This document shows, piece by piece, positions 10,313-21,920 of a stretch of DNA of 64,000 nt. Location of the stretch: the NCBI GenBank assembly GCA_034770075.1, contig CM068384.1, positions 92,468,720-92,532,719 on the forward strand, given 5' to 3'. A model generated the notes under the pieces. It was not told the DNA's origin. It made no database searches and was given only the letters and a program-made list of their open reading frames with translations. The stretch is from Aralia elata. Taxonomy: Eukaryota; Streptophyta; Magnoliopsida; Apiales; Araliaceae. Position 1 is the stretch's first letter. Each line of letters begins with the position of its first letter. The translations under genes were made by a program, and so were the position numbers.

Positions 10313-13031
10313 TGTAAGATCCCGACTTTATGAAATAAAAGTTTATTATTTTCTTTATGATTATTTTTCTAAATAGTGAAGTATTTAATTGTTATAAATG
10401 ATAGTTAAGGGTGTTATTTACAAATTATCTGATAAATAGTATGTCGGGAAATATTCTTTTTGTCGGGGAATATTCTTTTTGTCGAGAAATATTATATTCG
10501 GTACCGTACGATGGCGCCGAAATAACAAAATATTAGTGGGCCCCGTAAAGACTAATTGTCAATGGTGGTGGGGCCCATGACGATTAATTGTCGGATAGTG
10601 ATAACGACAGTATTTTGTCAACAGTATTATCACCTGCAACGGTTGAAATACCCGGTAATAAAAAAGAACAGTAAAACCCGTTATTCCACAATCGTACGTG
10701 CTATTCCACAGTAGTACGCGGTATTCCACAGTAGCACACGGCGTTACACAGTACTTTATATTATTGATTCAATAATTGATAAAGTAGCAATTGCACAGTA
10801 ATTTGATTCAATAATTGTTACAGTAGCATATGTATAGTACTTTTTATTATTTATCACGACACTATAACTCATATTATTTGATATGATATTTTAGCATTAT
10901 TGACAATGTCTAGAAGTTCTGTCAAGGAAAGTGGTTATTTAATTACGCATCGTTTGCACGAAAGGCCCCCTCCTTCCTAAGAATAATTTGGTTGTCAATA
11001 TTGCGAGTCTATAGTATTAATAGTGAATAATTATTGACGGATTAAAAGTGAAGTTTAACTTAGGGGTACCTAATTGAAATTGTAGAAATTCACATGGAAT
11101 GAACTATTGGTTCACATGTGGGAACTATTGGTTCACATGTAGGGGATGTTATGCAAGATTGATAATACTTGAGGGATTATATTAAAAATAGAGGCAAAGA
11201 TGGAGGTACTAAAGTGTAATAAGTTGAGCCATTAATGTGCAATTAATGAAACTTGGTTTTCCTATAAATAGGAAGGATTACCTTAAGAAAACTTCACACC
11301 TTCCTTACTTATACTTCATATATATCTCTCTCTCTAAATTTCTTAAGTTCTCTAAGTGTGCTAGGCTATTGTGAGTATTTGTGAGAATACTAGTATTGTC
11401 CAAGTTAGTAAACTTCGTAGAAAGCAACATTCAATCACTTATTAACGAATGTAGGGGATATCATTTCTTTCATACTCTTCTGTAATATCATTTGCTTCCA
11501 TGTTCGTAAGTGATATTATACTCATAAAGGTTGTTATTCATTCTGTATTAATTTGTGGGGATAACCTGTCCGTGCGGATTAACGCATGCTTGGTGAATAT
11601 CCTTTTGTATTCATTCCTTATTACTCTGCGGGAATAACCTGTATGTACGGAGTGTCGTACCTGGTGAATAACCCTTTGTATTCATTCCTTATTAATCTGT
11701 GGGTATAACCTGTCCGTACGAATTGACGCATGCTTGGTGAATAACCCTTCGTATTCATTACTTATTAATCTTTTGTGGAAATAATCTGTCTACGCGGATT
11801 ACCGCATGATGGGTGAAAATCCATTTGCAGTTTCGTATATTCTTTTATACTCGTATCATTTCTTTTGTACTCTTTAAGGGATATCTTTTCTTTCACATTT
11901 CTCCATTTATGATAAGAAATCTCTATTTATTTCCAAAACCTTATTTTTTAAACGATGAAAATCCCTGAAAATTTGTAGAATATCCTTAATAGTTTGTACT
12001 TCATCTAATATCTTTTCACCTGAATCTTTTTATTTCATTTTATACGATACAGTTGAATAGTGAATTTTATACTTGAATATCATTCTTGAATTTGACTCCA
12101 TAATTTGGTCATCATGTTGGCAATTTAGTCAATCTTTGACACTAGATAAATTAAATTATAAATCTTTAACATTCATTCTTATTCTTGATCTCACTGTATT
12201 CATTTTATATCATTGTCATCATCCTCATACTTAAATTGTGGTGATAGTTCTCTTTGGCCCGTAGTGCAAAGATGAACTGGCGTGACATGATTTTGACCAA
12301 ACTGTGTATTGGTATAATCATGACTTTTGGTGTTACAAACAAAGGCATATGGTGAAAGTTCTCTTTGGCTCGTAGTGCAAAGATGAACTGGTGTTTGGCA
12401 TGATCATGACCGGTGATGTTACAATTAAATATCTTTGGCATGTAGTGCAAAGAGAGGCTGATGAATATAAATTGTTGATTTGGATGTTCATAACCAGAAA
12501 CTGTTGATTGGTGTTACAGGGATGAAATATTGGTGGTGAACCTTTAATTTGTAGAAGATGGTAGATACTATAATCTAATTGACTCTTCTAATGGACTGTT
12601 CATTCCGCTGCAGTTGTTATTGAACAATTAAAATATCTTTAAATCTCTGATTTATTATTGTTGAAGACTAAAGATAATTTTTATTCTTCATTATCTTAGT
12701 CATGATATTTCTTACTGGGATATTTGTGCTCACTCTTTTCTTTTTTGTTCCATTGTTCTCCTCAAGAAAAGAGAGTGTAGCGGGGACTACCCGGGGAATG
12801 GAGCGATGGTCCAAGACAGTAAAAATATCTCAATACATTATTATTAGTGTGACAAAAGTGTATTGAGAATTTAAGTTGTATTTGTATTGAAAGTCACAGC
12901 ATGTGTGTTGTCGTATTTTTGCACGACAATTATTAGTTGTAAATGGAAAAATTCGTATTTATATTTGTATTTTGTAGAATTTTATTGGCGACTCAAAATA
13001 GGTTGTGTTGACCTATTTCGGGGGCGTCACA
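10313..13031 (+). repeat. Element A right (3') LTR, full length
   Basis: 2,719 bp, TGTAAGATCCCG...GGGGGCGTCACA, followed by the CTATC duplication. It keeps the U3 and promoter segment lost from the left LTR. Repeat units of about 72 bp occupy 11530-11818, and the tract 12138-12493 is identical to 4525-4880. Confidence 0.93.
11263..11269 (+). promoter_or_regulatory. LTR TATA box, element A right LTR
   Basis: TATAAAT in the context CCTATAAATAGGAAGG, with a pyrimidine-rich stretch and likely start about 25-35 bp downstream. The left LTR has no counterpart because of its deletion. Confidence 0.65.
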
Positions 13032-13036
13032 CTATC
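13032..13036. repeat. Target site duplication CTATC, right copy (element A)
   Basis: Matches 3899-3903 exactly. Confidence 0.93.
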
Positions 13037-14275
13037 TAACGTGTAAATCTAATAATATGCTCAAGTACCAAATAAACAAAACAAAGAACAACACCCCTAA
13101 ACTTAAACTAGACATTCTCCTCAATGGCTAAGACAAAAAAAATTAAAGTATGAGGACTTCCCTAAAAACCAGTTGATTGGCCAAGTCAGCGTCCTCGTCG
13201 TCCGCTAAGTCTGAAGCGTCTTCTGTTTTTTGTTCAATACTTGGATCTGAAAACATTTGTCACAACTAATTAAAACACAATTAACTAAAATAAAAATTAA
13301 ACTTGGGTTGCCTCCCAAGAAGCGCTTGGTTTAGAGTCGTCAGCCTGACTCCTTCATCTTTTATCTAATTTCTCCTCGATAATTGATGAAAATATCCGCC
13401 AGTAGCAATCTAACATTCGTGGGCTCTTTCAAACCCAACTGCTGATTGACACGTTCTTTCTCGCACCCCACCATAGCTTCCAATTTATACTGGTTCCCAT
13501 GTCACGTAGAGCTCTACTAACGGAATGACTACCAATTATGAACTGGATTGTGAAGCTGCCCTTTAGTGGAAAAGGCACAGGGGGCAATATCAAAATCTGC
13601 TCATCGGCGTTGGAACTCAAGGCTGGATCTTCTTCTGCCTTCTTTTCCAATTCCCCACTCTTTGTCTTTTACTCTTCAGCATCCCCATCATTCGGTACGG
13701 GTACTCCATCAGTCTCGGAAACCATGTCGCTTGGCAACGCACCCTAAGAGCGATTGTTATGGCGTTGACAAGTTAACCAGTTGGTTCTCAAGATTTCGAA
13801 TTGACACATCCTGTATATTCATCTGCTCCTCGGTCGAAGCTATGTACTTGGAAATAAGTTCTTCTAAGTTTGACTTCTTTTCTTCTTGTGGAGGGGCTTG
13901 ATTTTAAAATTCTGGAGTGTATGATTGGCTTGGAACAAAGGTTTGGACTTGATTATTATGGCTCCATAAAAAATTTAGATGATTCCCCCAATCATCATGA
14001 TAATCACTAGAATAGTCGTCGAAGTTCCTTCCATACTGCAGTGACTCGAAACTGAAGGCACATTGATAACTTGGATGGTTGAACGCATATAATTCATAAA
14101 TCAGTGTTACACTCTGAATAGACTGCACCCCTAAAGCGTTAATCTTCTTCGTAAGTGTCGCAATATGTGCAGACAACGCAGTAATTACATCGAGTCCATT
14201 AATCCCTACCACCTTTGGCTGAGTCATTCTCGTATAAGGCCAGTCGTAATTACTGGCAACCATGATGTACCTGCA
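13037..14275 (-). pseudogene. Athila-type gag-protease remnant with pol deleted
   Basis: On the minus strand the 3' part of an Athila gag runs from about 14263 down, with KVVGINGLDVITALSAHI, which matches the Athila gag pattern before its cysteine region; the cysteines are degraded. A NLEELISKYIASTEEQ-like coiled segment (about 13870-13800) and a protease-like FTIQFIIGSHSVSRALRDMG (about 13500-13560) follow. After about 13370 the sequence passes at once to TTCTTGGGAGGCAACC (13309-13324) and the ATTGAGGA...TTTAGGGGTG block (13090-13135), features I associate with the 3' non-coding region of Athila elements. Reverse transcriptase, RNase H and integrase are therefore missing. Element A is inserted just 3' of this block. 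Frameshifts and stops are frequent. Confidence 0.72.
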
Positions 14276-14456
14276 TAAAAAAATAAAAATAAAAATAGAA
14301 CAATACGTCCAAAGCTCAAATCAACTTTTATCATCCTCCCATCCCATCCCCATGTTTTAACCTTGGTTAGCTTTATTGGCGGTTGGTTAAGTTAACTTAG
14401 GGGAGAGTTAATAAAATGACCCTTATGCCCTAACTCTTGCATTTGCTATAAATAGA

Positions 14457-14464
14457 AGGCATTT
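14457..14464 (+). promoter_or_regulatory. LTR TATA box
   Basis: TATAAATA in GCTATAAATAGAAGGC, only about 180 bp after the Athila remnant. The U3 upstream of it is therefore short or truncated. Confidence 0.55.
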
Positions 14465-15246
14465 CCTTCATTAATCCTTACCAATTCACCAAACAAAGAA
14501 TAGAAACTCTAATAAAATTAAGAGCGACTGAGAGGCCACTTCGGATAGAAGGAAGGAGCAAGAGCATAAGCAAGCTAGCAATAATCTAGCAAGAAGAAGA
14601 GCACCAAAAGGTACTTATGAACCCTAACCCCAAACCAATTCTTTTAAGCTTTAATATTATTTGGTTGGTTATGTTGTTATGATTTGATGGAGGATCATGG
14701 TGGATCTGAGGGTATAAGGTGGTGTATGATGGTGGTTATATGTTTAAAACCATGTTAGTATGCATAAAAAATGAAAGTAAGATGAAAAGTTAAACATAAG
14801 AATGAAAAACTAGTAATGTTGTTTATATACAATTTTTTGGACTAGTATAACTCATGAACTGTAGCTTGTTTTTGAGTTCTGGAAAGATGGGTTAATACTC
14901 TTAAGAGCTATGAACGACTAAAACGAAGTAAAAATAAGTTAAAATGAATTTATAGTGATTTTTCTATTAAGTATGTTAAAACTAAAAATCTAGGTCAAGT
15001 CTGACTTTCGAGCCATTTTTATGGCCAGTTAATGCTTCCGAATTTTTTTAATTTTCTGGAGATTTGATAGAGCGTCAAATAAGTGAGTCATAGACTTAAG
15101 AACGAACTCATTCTGATTTCGGATGAGCGAGTTATGAAGTTTGGAAGTAGTAGCGTCAAAGTTAGAATATTGGAAATGAGCTACTGCATAAACAGTGGTT
15201 GTTGGGCGTGTGGCGCGCGCGCGGCACTGGGCCTTGGGTGCGCACG

Positions 15247-15300
15247 GCGCTGGGCGTTGGGGTGCAGCGCTGGGCATTGGGGCGCAGCGCTGGGCGATAT
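15247..15300. repeat. GC-rich 20-bp tandem repeat
   Basis: Units beginning GCGCTGGGC occur at 15247, 15267 and 15287 (the third diverges). They sit in a GC-rich island at about 15205-15510 within an otherwise AT-rich LTR. Confidence 0.75.
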
Positions 15301-15373
15301 GCGAGTACATGGGCGCGTTGGGGCGCGGCTGCCTACGGCTGCTGGGCAGTTTGGCCCAGTTATCAAGCGGGTT

Positions 15374-15488
15374 GTGCACGGGCGTGTTCGCGTGCTGTGC
15401 ACGGGCGTGTTCGTGGGTTGTGCACGGGCGTGTTCGTGGGTTGTGCACGGGCATGTTCGTGGGCTATGCACGGGCGTGTTTGCGTGCT
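15374..15488. repeat. GC-rich minisatellite, five 23-bp units
   Basis: Five consecutive 23-bp units with core GTGCACGGGCGTGTTCGTG; the second and third are identical. Long open frames on both strands here result from GC bias and repetition, not from a gene. Confidence 0.9.
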
Positions 15489-17215
15489 GTTTTCGAACAT
15501 CGCGACGCCGTGCCAAGTGTTGGTCATGTCAAATGTTCCGATGTCTAAAATATATACATCGAGGGACTTTGAAGTTTAAGTCTAGTTACAAATTAGGCTA
15601 AATGGGCAGTCTTGCCTAACGTACAGACTTCCGAACGCCGAGTAGTCGTGCAACGTTATGCTACGTTATTTAGAGCTATAAAAGGCGAACAATAGGGGGA
15701 TTATTTAGAGTATGATTTGAGATGTTTCAAGTTATAAAACGCGAACATTGGGGGACTTCGAAATTGAAGTCTAAACTATGAATGAATCTAAAATAAGAGA
15801 AGTAAACCAAAGTATGCTAACTTGCGAACGTCGTGCCATCGTGCGATGTTCTCGGAGTTAGGTTACGTTGTTTTGAGTTATAAAACACGAACATCGTCGT
15901 ATATGAAATAAGTTAATGTAAACCAATGTGTAGCGTTAATTTTGTGGCTAATTGGTATCTCGACCTTAAAATTATTGTATAGGTCGTTTGAATAGCAATT
16001 TAGCGTAAATTGTAAGGAGCGTGCAAGGCAAGTATCCTAACTTGTTGTGTTATGCATTTATTGTTCAGTTTTGTGCAAGTTTATTCTGACTTATTACGAA
16101 TTATATGCTTATGCAAATATTATATGTTTGTACAAGCTTCGGGCTAAAAATTGGGTGTTATGCCAAAATCCGCACTTACGTGCACTTGAGAAAAATGTTC
16201 CGTTAGTGAACTGTCGATGTTGATGTTTTTAAAGTTCTGTTTATTCATGAACTGCGTTAAGAAATAGGTCTATGCCATTTGTTTCGGCTAGATGGATGTT
16301 AAGGTATTTTATTGAATTCTATTAATTCATTGATGTTAAGTAGAGCTATCGAAACCAAATTGAATTGGTGCGGAATTTGGTGTAAGTCTGAGATGAACAT
16401 CCCTATTATTAGGGGTATTTTTAAGTCAGGAATATCCGACAAGACACAGGGGAGTGTCAAAATATAAAATGAATAGACACAAGGGAGTCTTAAAACAGAC
16501 ACACGGGAGTGTCAAAAATAAATTCATATAGTCGTTTGAGCTTAATATGTTATGCATAATATAGAGTATGATAGGTTGATCCCCTAAAGTACTTGCAGAG
16601 AATATTTTTAGCTTTCGTTGTTAAATATTCTGTCGGTGTCGGTAAAACAGAATTGTTTGAAAAGAAAAATTTAAGGTCTTAATAACCGCTCAACATGGGG
16701 CTTAAAGGTGGTTAAAGGTGAAGGAAAAGTTTTATTCATATTTATTCGAAGTGCTTCACAGTTACTGTTCAATTGTTGAAGATTTGAAAGAAGGTGATTC
16801 TATTCATGATGTTTGTTGTTTAATCAACTGTTATTACTTATTGAGCAATCGAATGCTCACTTTTGCTTTAAATAAATATTTTCAACTAAGTCGAAGCGGA
16901 ATGAAGAATCCGGTGAAGATTAAGAAAAAGATCAAGTATATGATTAGAATATTATATGCTAGTTTATATATATATCTGTTGTGGCGGATAAAAGTCATAG
17001 GTGTATTGATGTATTAATTAAATGATGTAATAATCATTATTTGTATGTTTTGAAGATGTAAAGGTAATAGAACCTGAGATTAGAAGGTGACATATTGTAA
17101 TAATATTGAGATTATAGTTATGTCTTAAGATTATATGGGTGTATGTGTTGAATGAATAGTACCGTGTAGCACTAGATGTTGGGTTTTAAAGATACCTGGA
17201 TTTGAAGGTGTCACA

Positions 17216-17324
17216 CAACAAGGTACGGAGAAACCTAACCTTGACAAACAAACCAAAACTAAAGATAATAAAGGCATCTACTTAGAGTAATCGCAAAGAA
17301 AATTAATCTAAGGTGGACGAAGAC
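17216..17324. other. Short non-repeat spacer left of element B
   Basis: 109 bp with no feature I recognise. It was contiguous with 37512-37735 before element B inserted; the last five bases are the AAGAC duplication. Confidence 0.5.
17320..17324. repeat. Target site duplication AAGAC, left copy (element B)
   Basis: AAGAC precedes the left LTR and is repeated at 37512-37516 after the right LTR. Confidence 0.93.
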
Positions 17325-18454
17325 TGTAGCGATTTGAAATTTTCAGATAATAAATATTTAATAAATTAAGTTTTTATTTAAATGATATATTATATTGCAT
17401 TGTATGTGTGATTACGTGTGATATAATATGTTGGTGTATGAAATATGTTAAATATAATAATTTATATTTATTTTATTTAATAAATTGTTATAAGCAATTT
17501 ATCATGCGAAAGAAATAAAATTATTATTTTATTTAATGTATTATACTGCTTTTATGAATAATTGCAGTACGATGTATGTATAGAATGTAATGTGATAAAT
17601 ATGTTAAAAATATATTTATTACGTAAATAATTTCGTGAAGTAAGTTATAATGCGAAAAAGGTATCAGTGTGGATATTAAAATGATTTATGGTAAATAAAT
17701 TATTTTAATATAATAAATTTATTTATTAAATAAAATATTTTTTATTTAATAAATAGCTTCCATTTTTATGGAAAAGATTTTTGGTATGTTCGTTATAATT
17801 TTTAATGTGTTTTATGTTGATATAAAATACAAGTACGTGTTACGCGATAAAGACGGAAGGTATAAAAATTAGATCGTCATATGAGTATATGGTAGATATA
17901 TTAAATATAAATCATATAAGTGATACATATGTGCATGTGCGGTATGTAAATATATTTATAATATATTATGTATAATATGTATGTACTATAATATGTTGAA
18001 TGCTTGTATATATGATATGGGTAACTTCCAAGTAAACTGAACCAAGTTATCAAGCTACAAAGCATGAGCTATGATATTAAGTAACGTAAAGGCTGAGACT
18101 TAATAGTTGAAGCTGGAGCTGGCATTAGATTAGGAAAATAGCCTTAACACCTCAACTAACCTACTTTACGTATTAAGCAAGAATAGATGTCTATATATAC
18201 ACTACTACAAAACAGTAAATAGACAACACTAAAACCACAACGTTTTTATAAAAAACGTTATGGTATATTTTTACACAACGTTTTTTTGACAAAACGTTGT
18301 AGATATATATGAGAAAACGTTATGTATTTAAAAGGGCATTTTTTTGGTTTTAACTAGATAACGTTTTTTTTTAAAAACGTTATCTATCTAAAAAACACGG
18401 AGCTTGAAAAAATCGCGCGGAAGTGAAAACTTAAAATAAAACCTAATTGTTCAG

Positions 18455-18809
18455 CCGCTTCATTTTATTTACAGACTCTCTCTCTCCTCGCCTCTTTCCC
18501 GAGCTCTCTCAAGCCCTCACTGGCCACTCTCCCCTCCTCCCTCCGTCGTTCCCTCACCCCCTCACCGATAAGTAATTCTTATCGTCTTTCTCTCTCCTAG
18601 GGTTTCATTTTGTCCACTCAGCTGAAGTATCTGTCGGAGTTACACACAGAAAAATTGAGGAAAAGAATAGGAAGTAGAAAATGTCATCGTTGGGAACTTC
18701 GAAGGGTGTATTGGAGATCGCAAAGTTCGCTATATATGTAGCAGTTCCGATTGGTCTTATGTATTTCTTCGCCAACAACACTCAGAATCTTCAGAAATTC
18801 ATGGGCGTT
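18455..18809 (+). pseudogene. Captured 5' end of a PET100-like gene
   Basis: The pyrimidine-rich stretch 18470-18600 looks like a host 5' leader. The ATG at 18681 opens 43 codons (MSSLGTSKGVLEIAKFAIYV then a hydrophobic segment ending in QNLQKFMG) up to a consensus donor GTATGT at 18810. The pattern LEI..F.IY...P...M....N resembles PET100, a small inner-membrane factor for cytochrome c oxidase assembly, and matches small plant proteins I recall as PET100-like. Only the first exon is present; the next exon of such proteins (with a conserved YPPE motif) was not found. The promoter region may have come along with it. Family assignment is from memory of the motif. Confidence 0.6.
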
Positions 18810-19719
18810 GTATGTATATGTTTCTCTATAGAATATCTTTCTGACAATCTTCATTTCTGCTTTATAGTTTCATAGATTTTCCTAAATTTTGTTTGGTTGT
18901 TCTAGTTCAGTACTGATGGCTTATGTGCGTGTATATGTATGTAATCTATAAATGTGTTGTTCATATAAACTTTGTTTGATTGAATGTTTGATTCATATTA
19001 TATCACTGATTTCAATGTTAGGTTAAAAGCAGCTTGTTATTTTGCAATTTAATTTCGAGAATTGCCTTGTGAATAGGATCTCTGCTTTACTGTAGATACT
19101 TGATATACGATCTCTGCTTTACTGTAGATACTTGATATCTTATTCTGCTAATTCTAGGTTCAAAATGAAGTGTTTCACAATTATAGTTTACGAGTCATTA
19201 TAATATTTGTTAGTGATTTACAAAGGGCAAGTTGTAATGCAGAAATGTGGTTTTGTCTTGCTGTTTTTATTTTTTTCGTTTGGAATTTATAAGTCACTGA
19301 ATGAGAACAGTGCAACGGTTGCACAATTTCTTTAAATTTCTGAATAGTATTCAACAGTGTGAAGTCATGTTAAATAAAGTCATGTTGATTCTGTGTATGG
19401 TGCTTGGGCTAAATATCATCTTCAAATTACAGGTACATTCTCATTGTTAAATAGTTAAGTTTTAATTTTGGTTAGAATAAGGTTTTGTAAACTGTTCTTT
19501 AGTTTTGTGATAGCTGTTGATTCTGTTGAAGGCAAAACAGTAAGTTTTATATCTGTATTCCTATAAAATCAGATGTATTTATGTATGAAGTTGTGGTAAA
19601 ATGAGAGATGGGAACTCCAAGAAAAGCAAGGTTTGTTTGAGAAAACGCCAACTTCTGTCACCTTCCATTAATTTGCGGTTTCATCTACATTAATTTCTGA
19701 TTTTGTTTTGTTGCTGAAG

Positions 19720-20669
19720 TTTTCATGGCCCAAGACACTAGTCAAGAAATAGTTCAATATTAAGACTAAAGCTGAAGACTTTCATGTTGATGAAGATTTT
19801 GTTTATGAAGGTGACTGTTTCCCTTAATCCTCAAATGAAATTGGGATCTTATTCTTAGCTGTTTATCGAGAAAAAGAAAAATATTATGGTATGTTACTCC
19901 TCAAACTTATCTGTTGACTTGCTGTAGCTTATTATTCTACATCAATCACTGTTTCGTTTATACCAGGGACATTTGGATTTTAGTGAGTTATTTTGCCAGT
20001 TTCTATTTGCAGATTCAGATCTAGTCTTTGTTTTCTTCTTCTCATTTGATATGCCAAGATTTTATTTCTATTCTTTTGGGTCTACTACCCCTTATTGTTT
20101 TTGTTTTCTTGTGTTTTTGAATACAAGGGATTGATGCAATACCAGTGAAATGATCACAGCTTTATGTTTTTCCTTTTTCAGGTGGTGATGAAGAATGGAG
20201 GAACAATTTCTCAGAGATGGAGATATGCACCATCAAGAAAAGCAAAACAGGTTCAGTGTCAGACAACCAGTATTTCTTTGGACCACAAACCCCACTAAAT
20301 TACACATAACCAAACTAATTAAGTAGAAAACAAAAAGAATTAAGTTTTCTTTGTTTCTTTTTAATTTTCTTATCCATCTCTCTTTCTCCCCTTTATTATC
20401 AGAGAGAACAAGCAGCAGGAATTTCTATCGTCTCCGGCGAAGTAAGATTGACTTGGATGCTGCCCAAGTTATGGATGTGCAAAACTATAGGTGTGTTCTA
20501 GTCTCAAGTGGTCTATTGTTTGTTTTATTCTTATTCTGTTTTCTCTCAATGCATTGGAAAATAGGGTCTTTGTAGCTACATGGAACGTGGGTGGAAAATC
20601 CCCACCAAGTTATTTGAATCTTGAAGATTGGCTACACACTTCACCTCCTGCTGACATTTACGTTTTTGG
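19720..20669 (+). pseudogene. Captured inositol polyphosphate 5-phosphatase fragment, four exons
   Basis: Four exons with GT-AG borders and compatible phases: 19720-19810 (SWPKTLVKK, a stop, then FNIKTKAEDFH), 20182-20250 (GDEEWRNNFSEMEICTIKKS), 20403-20490 (SKIDLDAAQVMDVQNY) and 20565-20669 (FVATWNVGGKSPPSYLNLED then WL, ending PADIYVFG). This is the N-terminus and the start of the catalytic domain of a plant type I 5-phosphatase, which removes the 5-phosphate of inositol phosphates or phosphoinositides. The catalytic core beyond VFG is absent. One nonsense codon (TAG where Trp is expected) lies in the first exon. Intron retention shows genomic capture. Confidence 0.8.
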
Positions 20670-20774
20670 GTGAGTTTGATTTTTTCAATTTCAAATTTAT
20701 GACCATATCTTTATTTGGCAATGTAAACCTTATGTAGTGGAGTATTTTAAAATCAACATTTGCACCTGATGTAG

Positions 20775-21157
20775 GATATCATGGGTAGGATAAAAGTGAC
20801 TGTAATAAGCTTCGATTTCCAAAAGAGTGACAGCAAGGAACATTGTGGCATGACTATTCCAGCATTGTGTAGTTTCTTCGTGCAGCTCGGTGATGAACTT
20901 AAAAATAGACTGAAGGTTAGTCACTCTTTTGTAACCTGTTAGGTGATGGTTATTTTAAGTGTAATTGTGGAGTAACAGGTGCTTGTCCTTAACAGTCACA
21001 TTTCAAAGGATCAATAAAAGATGAAGATAAGACAAGCTCAGCAATCTCCATAAGGAAGCATAAAGAATCATCTTCTATATTCGAAGTCAGTCTAGAGAAA
21101 CAACTGCAGGCTTGGAAAGAGAATCCTATTTGGGAAGATCAATCGCCAGATATAAAG
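20775..21157 (+). pseudogene. Captured DUF220-like fragment, two exons
   Basis: Exon 20775-20915 is 47 codons (ends LGDELKNRLK) and exon 20996-21157 is 54 codons (contains EVSLEKQLQAWKENPIWED). Both are phase 0 with GT-AG borders and no stops. The SLEKQLQAWKENPIW pattern resembles plant DUF220 proteins upstream of their START/COQ10-like domain; the function of that family is poorly known. The phase does not fit the preceding 5-phosphatase exon (ends in phase 2), so a chimeric transcript would hit a stop shortly after the junction. Confidence 0.6.
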
Positions 21158-21489
21158 GTAGGCAAATCCTTAGCAAGAAATATGATGTGCACTGCTTTTC
21201 TAAGAGTGGTCTTAGACAGGTTGAGAGTTGCCGCACATTAGCATTGTGTTGAAGCCATATGATGATTTGTAGAGTTGTGATAATTTCTTTTGGATTTCAA
21301 ACTCATGTATGGTGTTGTACATGGTTGGCTTCTGATTATGATTTAAAACTGTACCAATGCAATCTAGGATCTATAGATTTCTTTCACCGACTCTCCTTTG
21401 TACCTCCCTGCAAGCTTCTTTTTTGTATTTCCTGACCATATTATTGGAATTGGTCTAAATCATTTAATTTTATAAGCTGTTCTTTTCAG

Positions 21490-21615
21490 GGTTTTGTTAC
21501 AGCAGTAAGTCACATGCGTGCATTTGTTCCAGCTGTTTATGATGTAACACTTGATATTCCCAAAAGTTCGCCTCCACCTACAATGCTAAGACTCTTGAAG
21601 GGGCAGTCTTATGTG
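21490..21615 (+). pseudogene. Captured exon of a lysophosphatidate acyltransferase (LPAT2/3-like)
   Basis: One exon between a CAG acceptor (21487-21489) and a GTAAGT donor (21616). It reads GFVTAVSHMRAFVPAVYDVT then LDIPKSSPPPTMLRLLKGQ. This matches the segment after the acyltransferase motifs of ER-type plant 1-acyl-sn-glycerol-3-phosphate acyltransferases, which make phosphatidic acid. Only one exon is present, without the catalytic HX4D region. Its phase differs from the DUF220-like exon before it. Confidence 0.75.
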
Positions 21616-21746
21616 GTAAGTCAACTGAACTTGAGAACTTTGAGTAGTTGAATTGAACATTTTGCATATGTGGTACTGGTAGTTCAAGTTGTTGTCATGT
21701 TATTGTATAGTTCTGTTATAACTGATGTTTTTAAATTTGATTATAG

Positions 21747-21920
21747 GCCACTTCAGAGGTTGCAGATGTGGAACCAATCTACAATGAAGATCCGTCAATG
21801 TCAAGCCTATGGTCAGAACAACTGATCAAGATGCTGATGAAACCTCAAAATGCTAATTATTCTGGATCCATTGCACCAGCTGTTCAATTCAATATAGTAG
21901 TAATTTATATTGAAAAGTGA
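21747..21920 (+). pseudogene. Captured exon of unknown origin
   Basis: After an acceptor at 21741-21746 an open frame of 57 codons begins (ATSEVADVEPIYNEDPSMSS onward) and ends with TGA at 21918. I do not recognise the protein. It may be a fifth captured gene or the original 3' exon of the chimeric unit. No polyadenylation signal is obvious right after it. Confidence 0.4.

Larger units (their letters stand above)
3904..13031 (+). mobile_element. Element A: Tekay/Del-type Ty3/gypsy retrotransposon
   Basis: A 9.1-kb element bounded by TG...CA LTRs (3904-5420 and 10313-13031) and a perfect 5-bp duplication CTATC. Internal order is primer-binding site for initiator Met-tRNA, gag, protease, reverse transcriptase, RNase H, integrase, then a chromodomain-like tail, which is the Ty3/gypsy order. 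The tail at 10090-10240 (EIPVKILDKKEQILRSKV onward) and the long LTR fit the Tekay/Del clade. gag-pol has about ten nonsense codons and one clear single-base insertion, so the copy is dead. It landed in an older Athila-type relic. LTR divergence is roughly 5% by eye outside one identical tract. Confidence 0.95.
14340..17215 (+). mobile_element. Tekay-type LTR or solo LTR, plus strand
   Basis: It ends GAAGGTGTCACA at 17215. Its 3' third is similar to the element B LTR; for example, GAGCAATCGAATGCTCA and the TTTCAACTAAG block near 16845-16895 match 23855-23915. A TATA box at 14457-14464 and a splice-like AAGGTACTT at about 14608 follow the usual order of U3 and leader. No primer-binding site follows 17215, so it is a 3' LTR or a solo LTR. 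The left boundary is uncertain and no flanking duplication was found; the next five bases, CAACA, have no obvious partner. Confidence 0.6.

Noticed and set aside
15029..15601. Overlapping open frames of 111-172 codons on both strands
   Set aside because: They arise from the GC-rich tandem repeats; all frames are open at once, composition is Arg/Ala/Cys-skewed, and the region lies inside an LTR.
17211..17220. Possible target duplication CAACA after the LTR at 14340-17215
   Set aside because: No matching CAACA followed by TG was found near the presumed left end.
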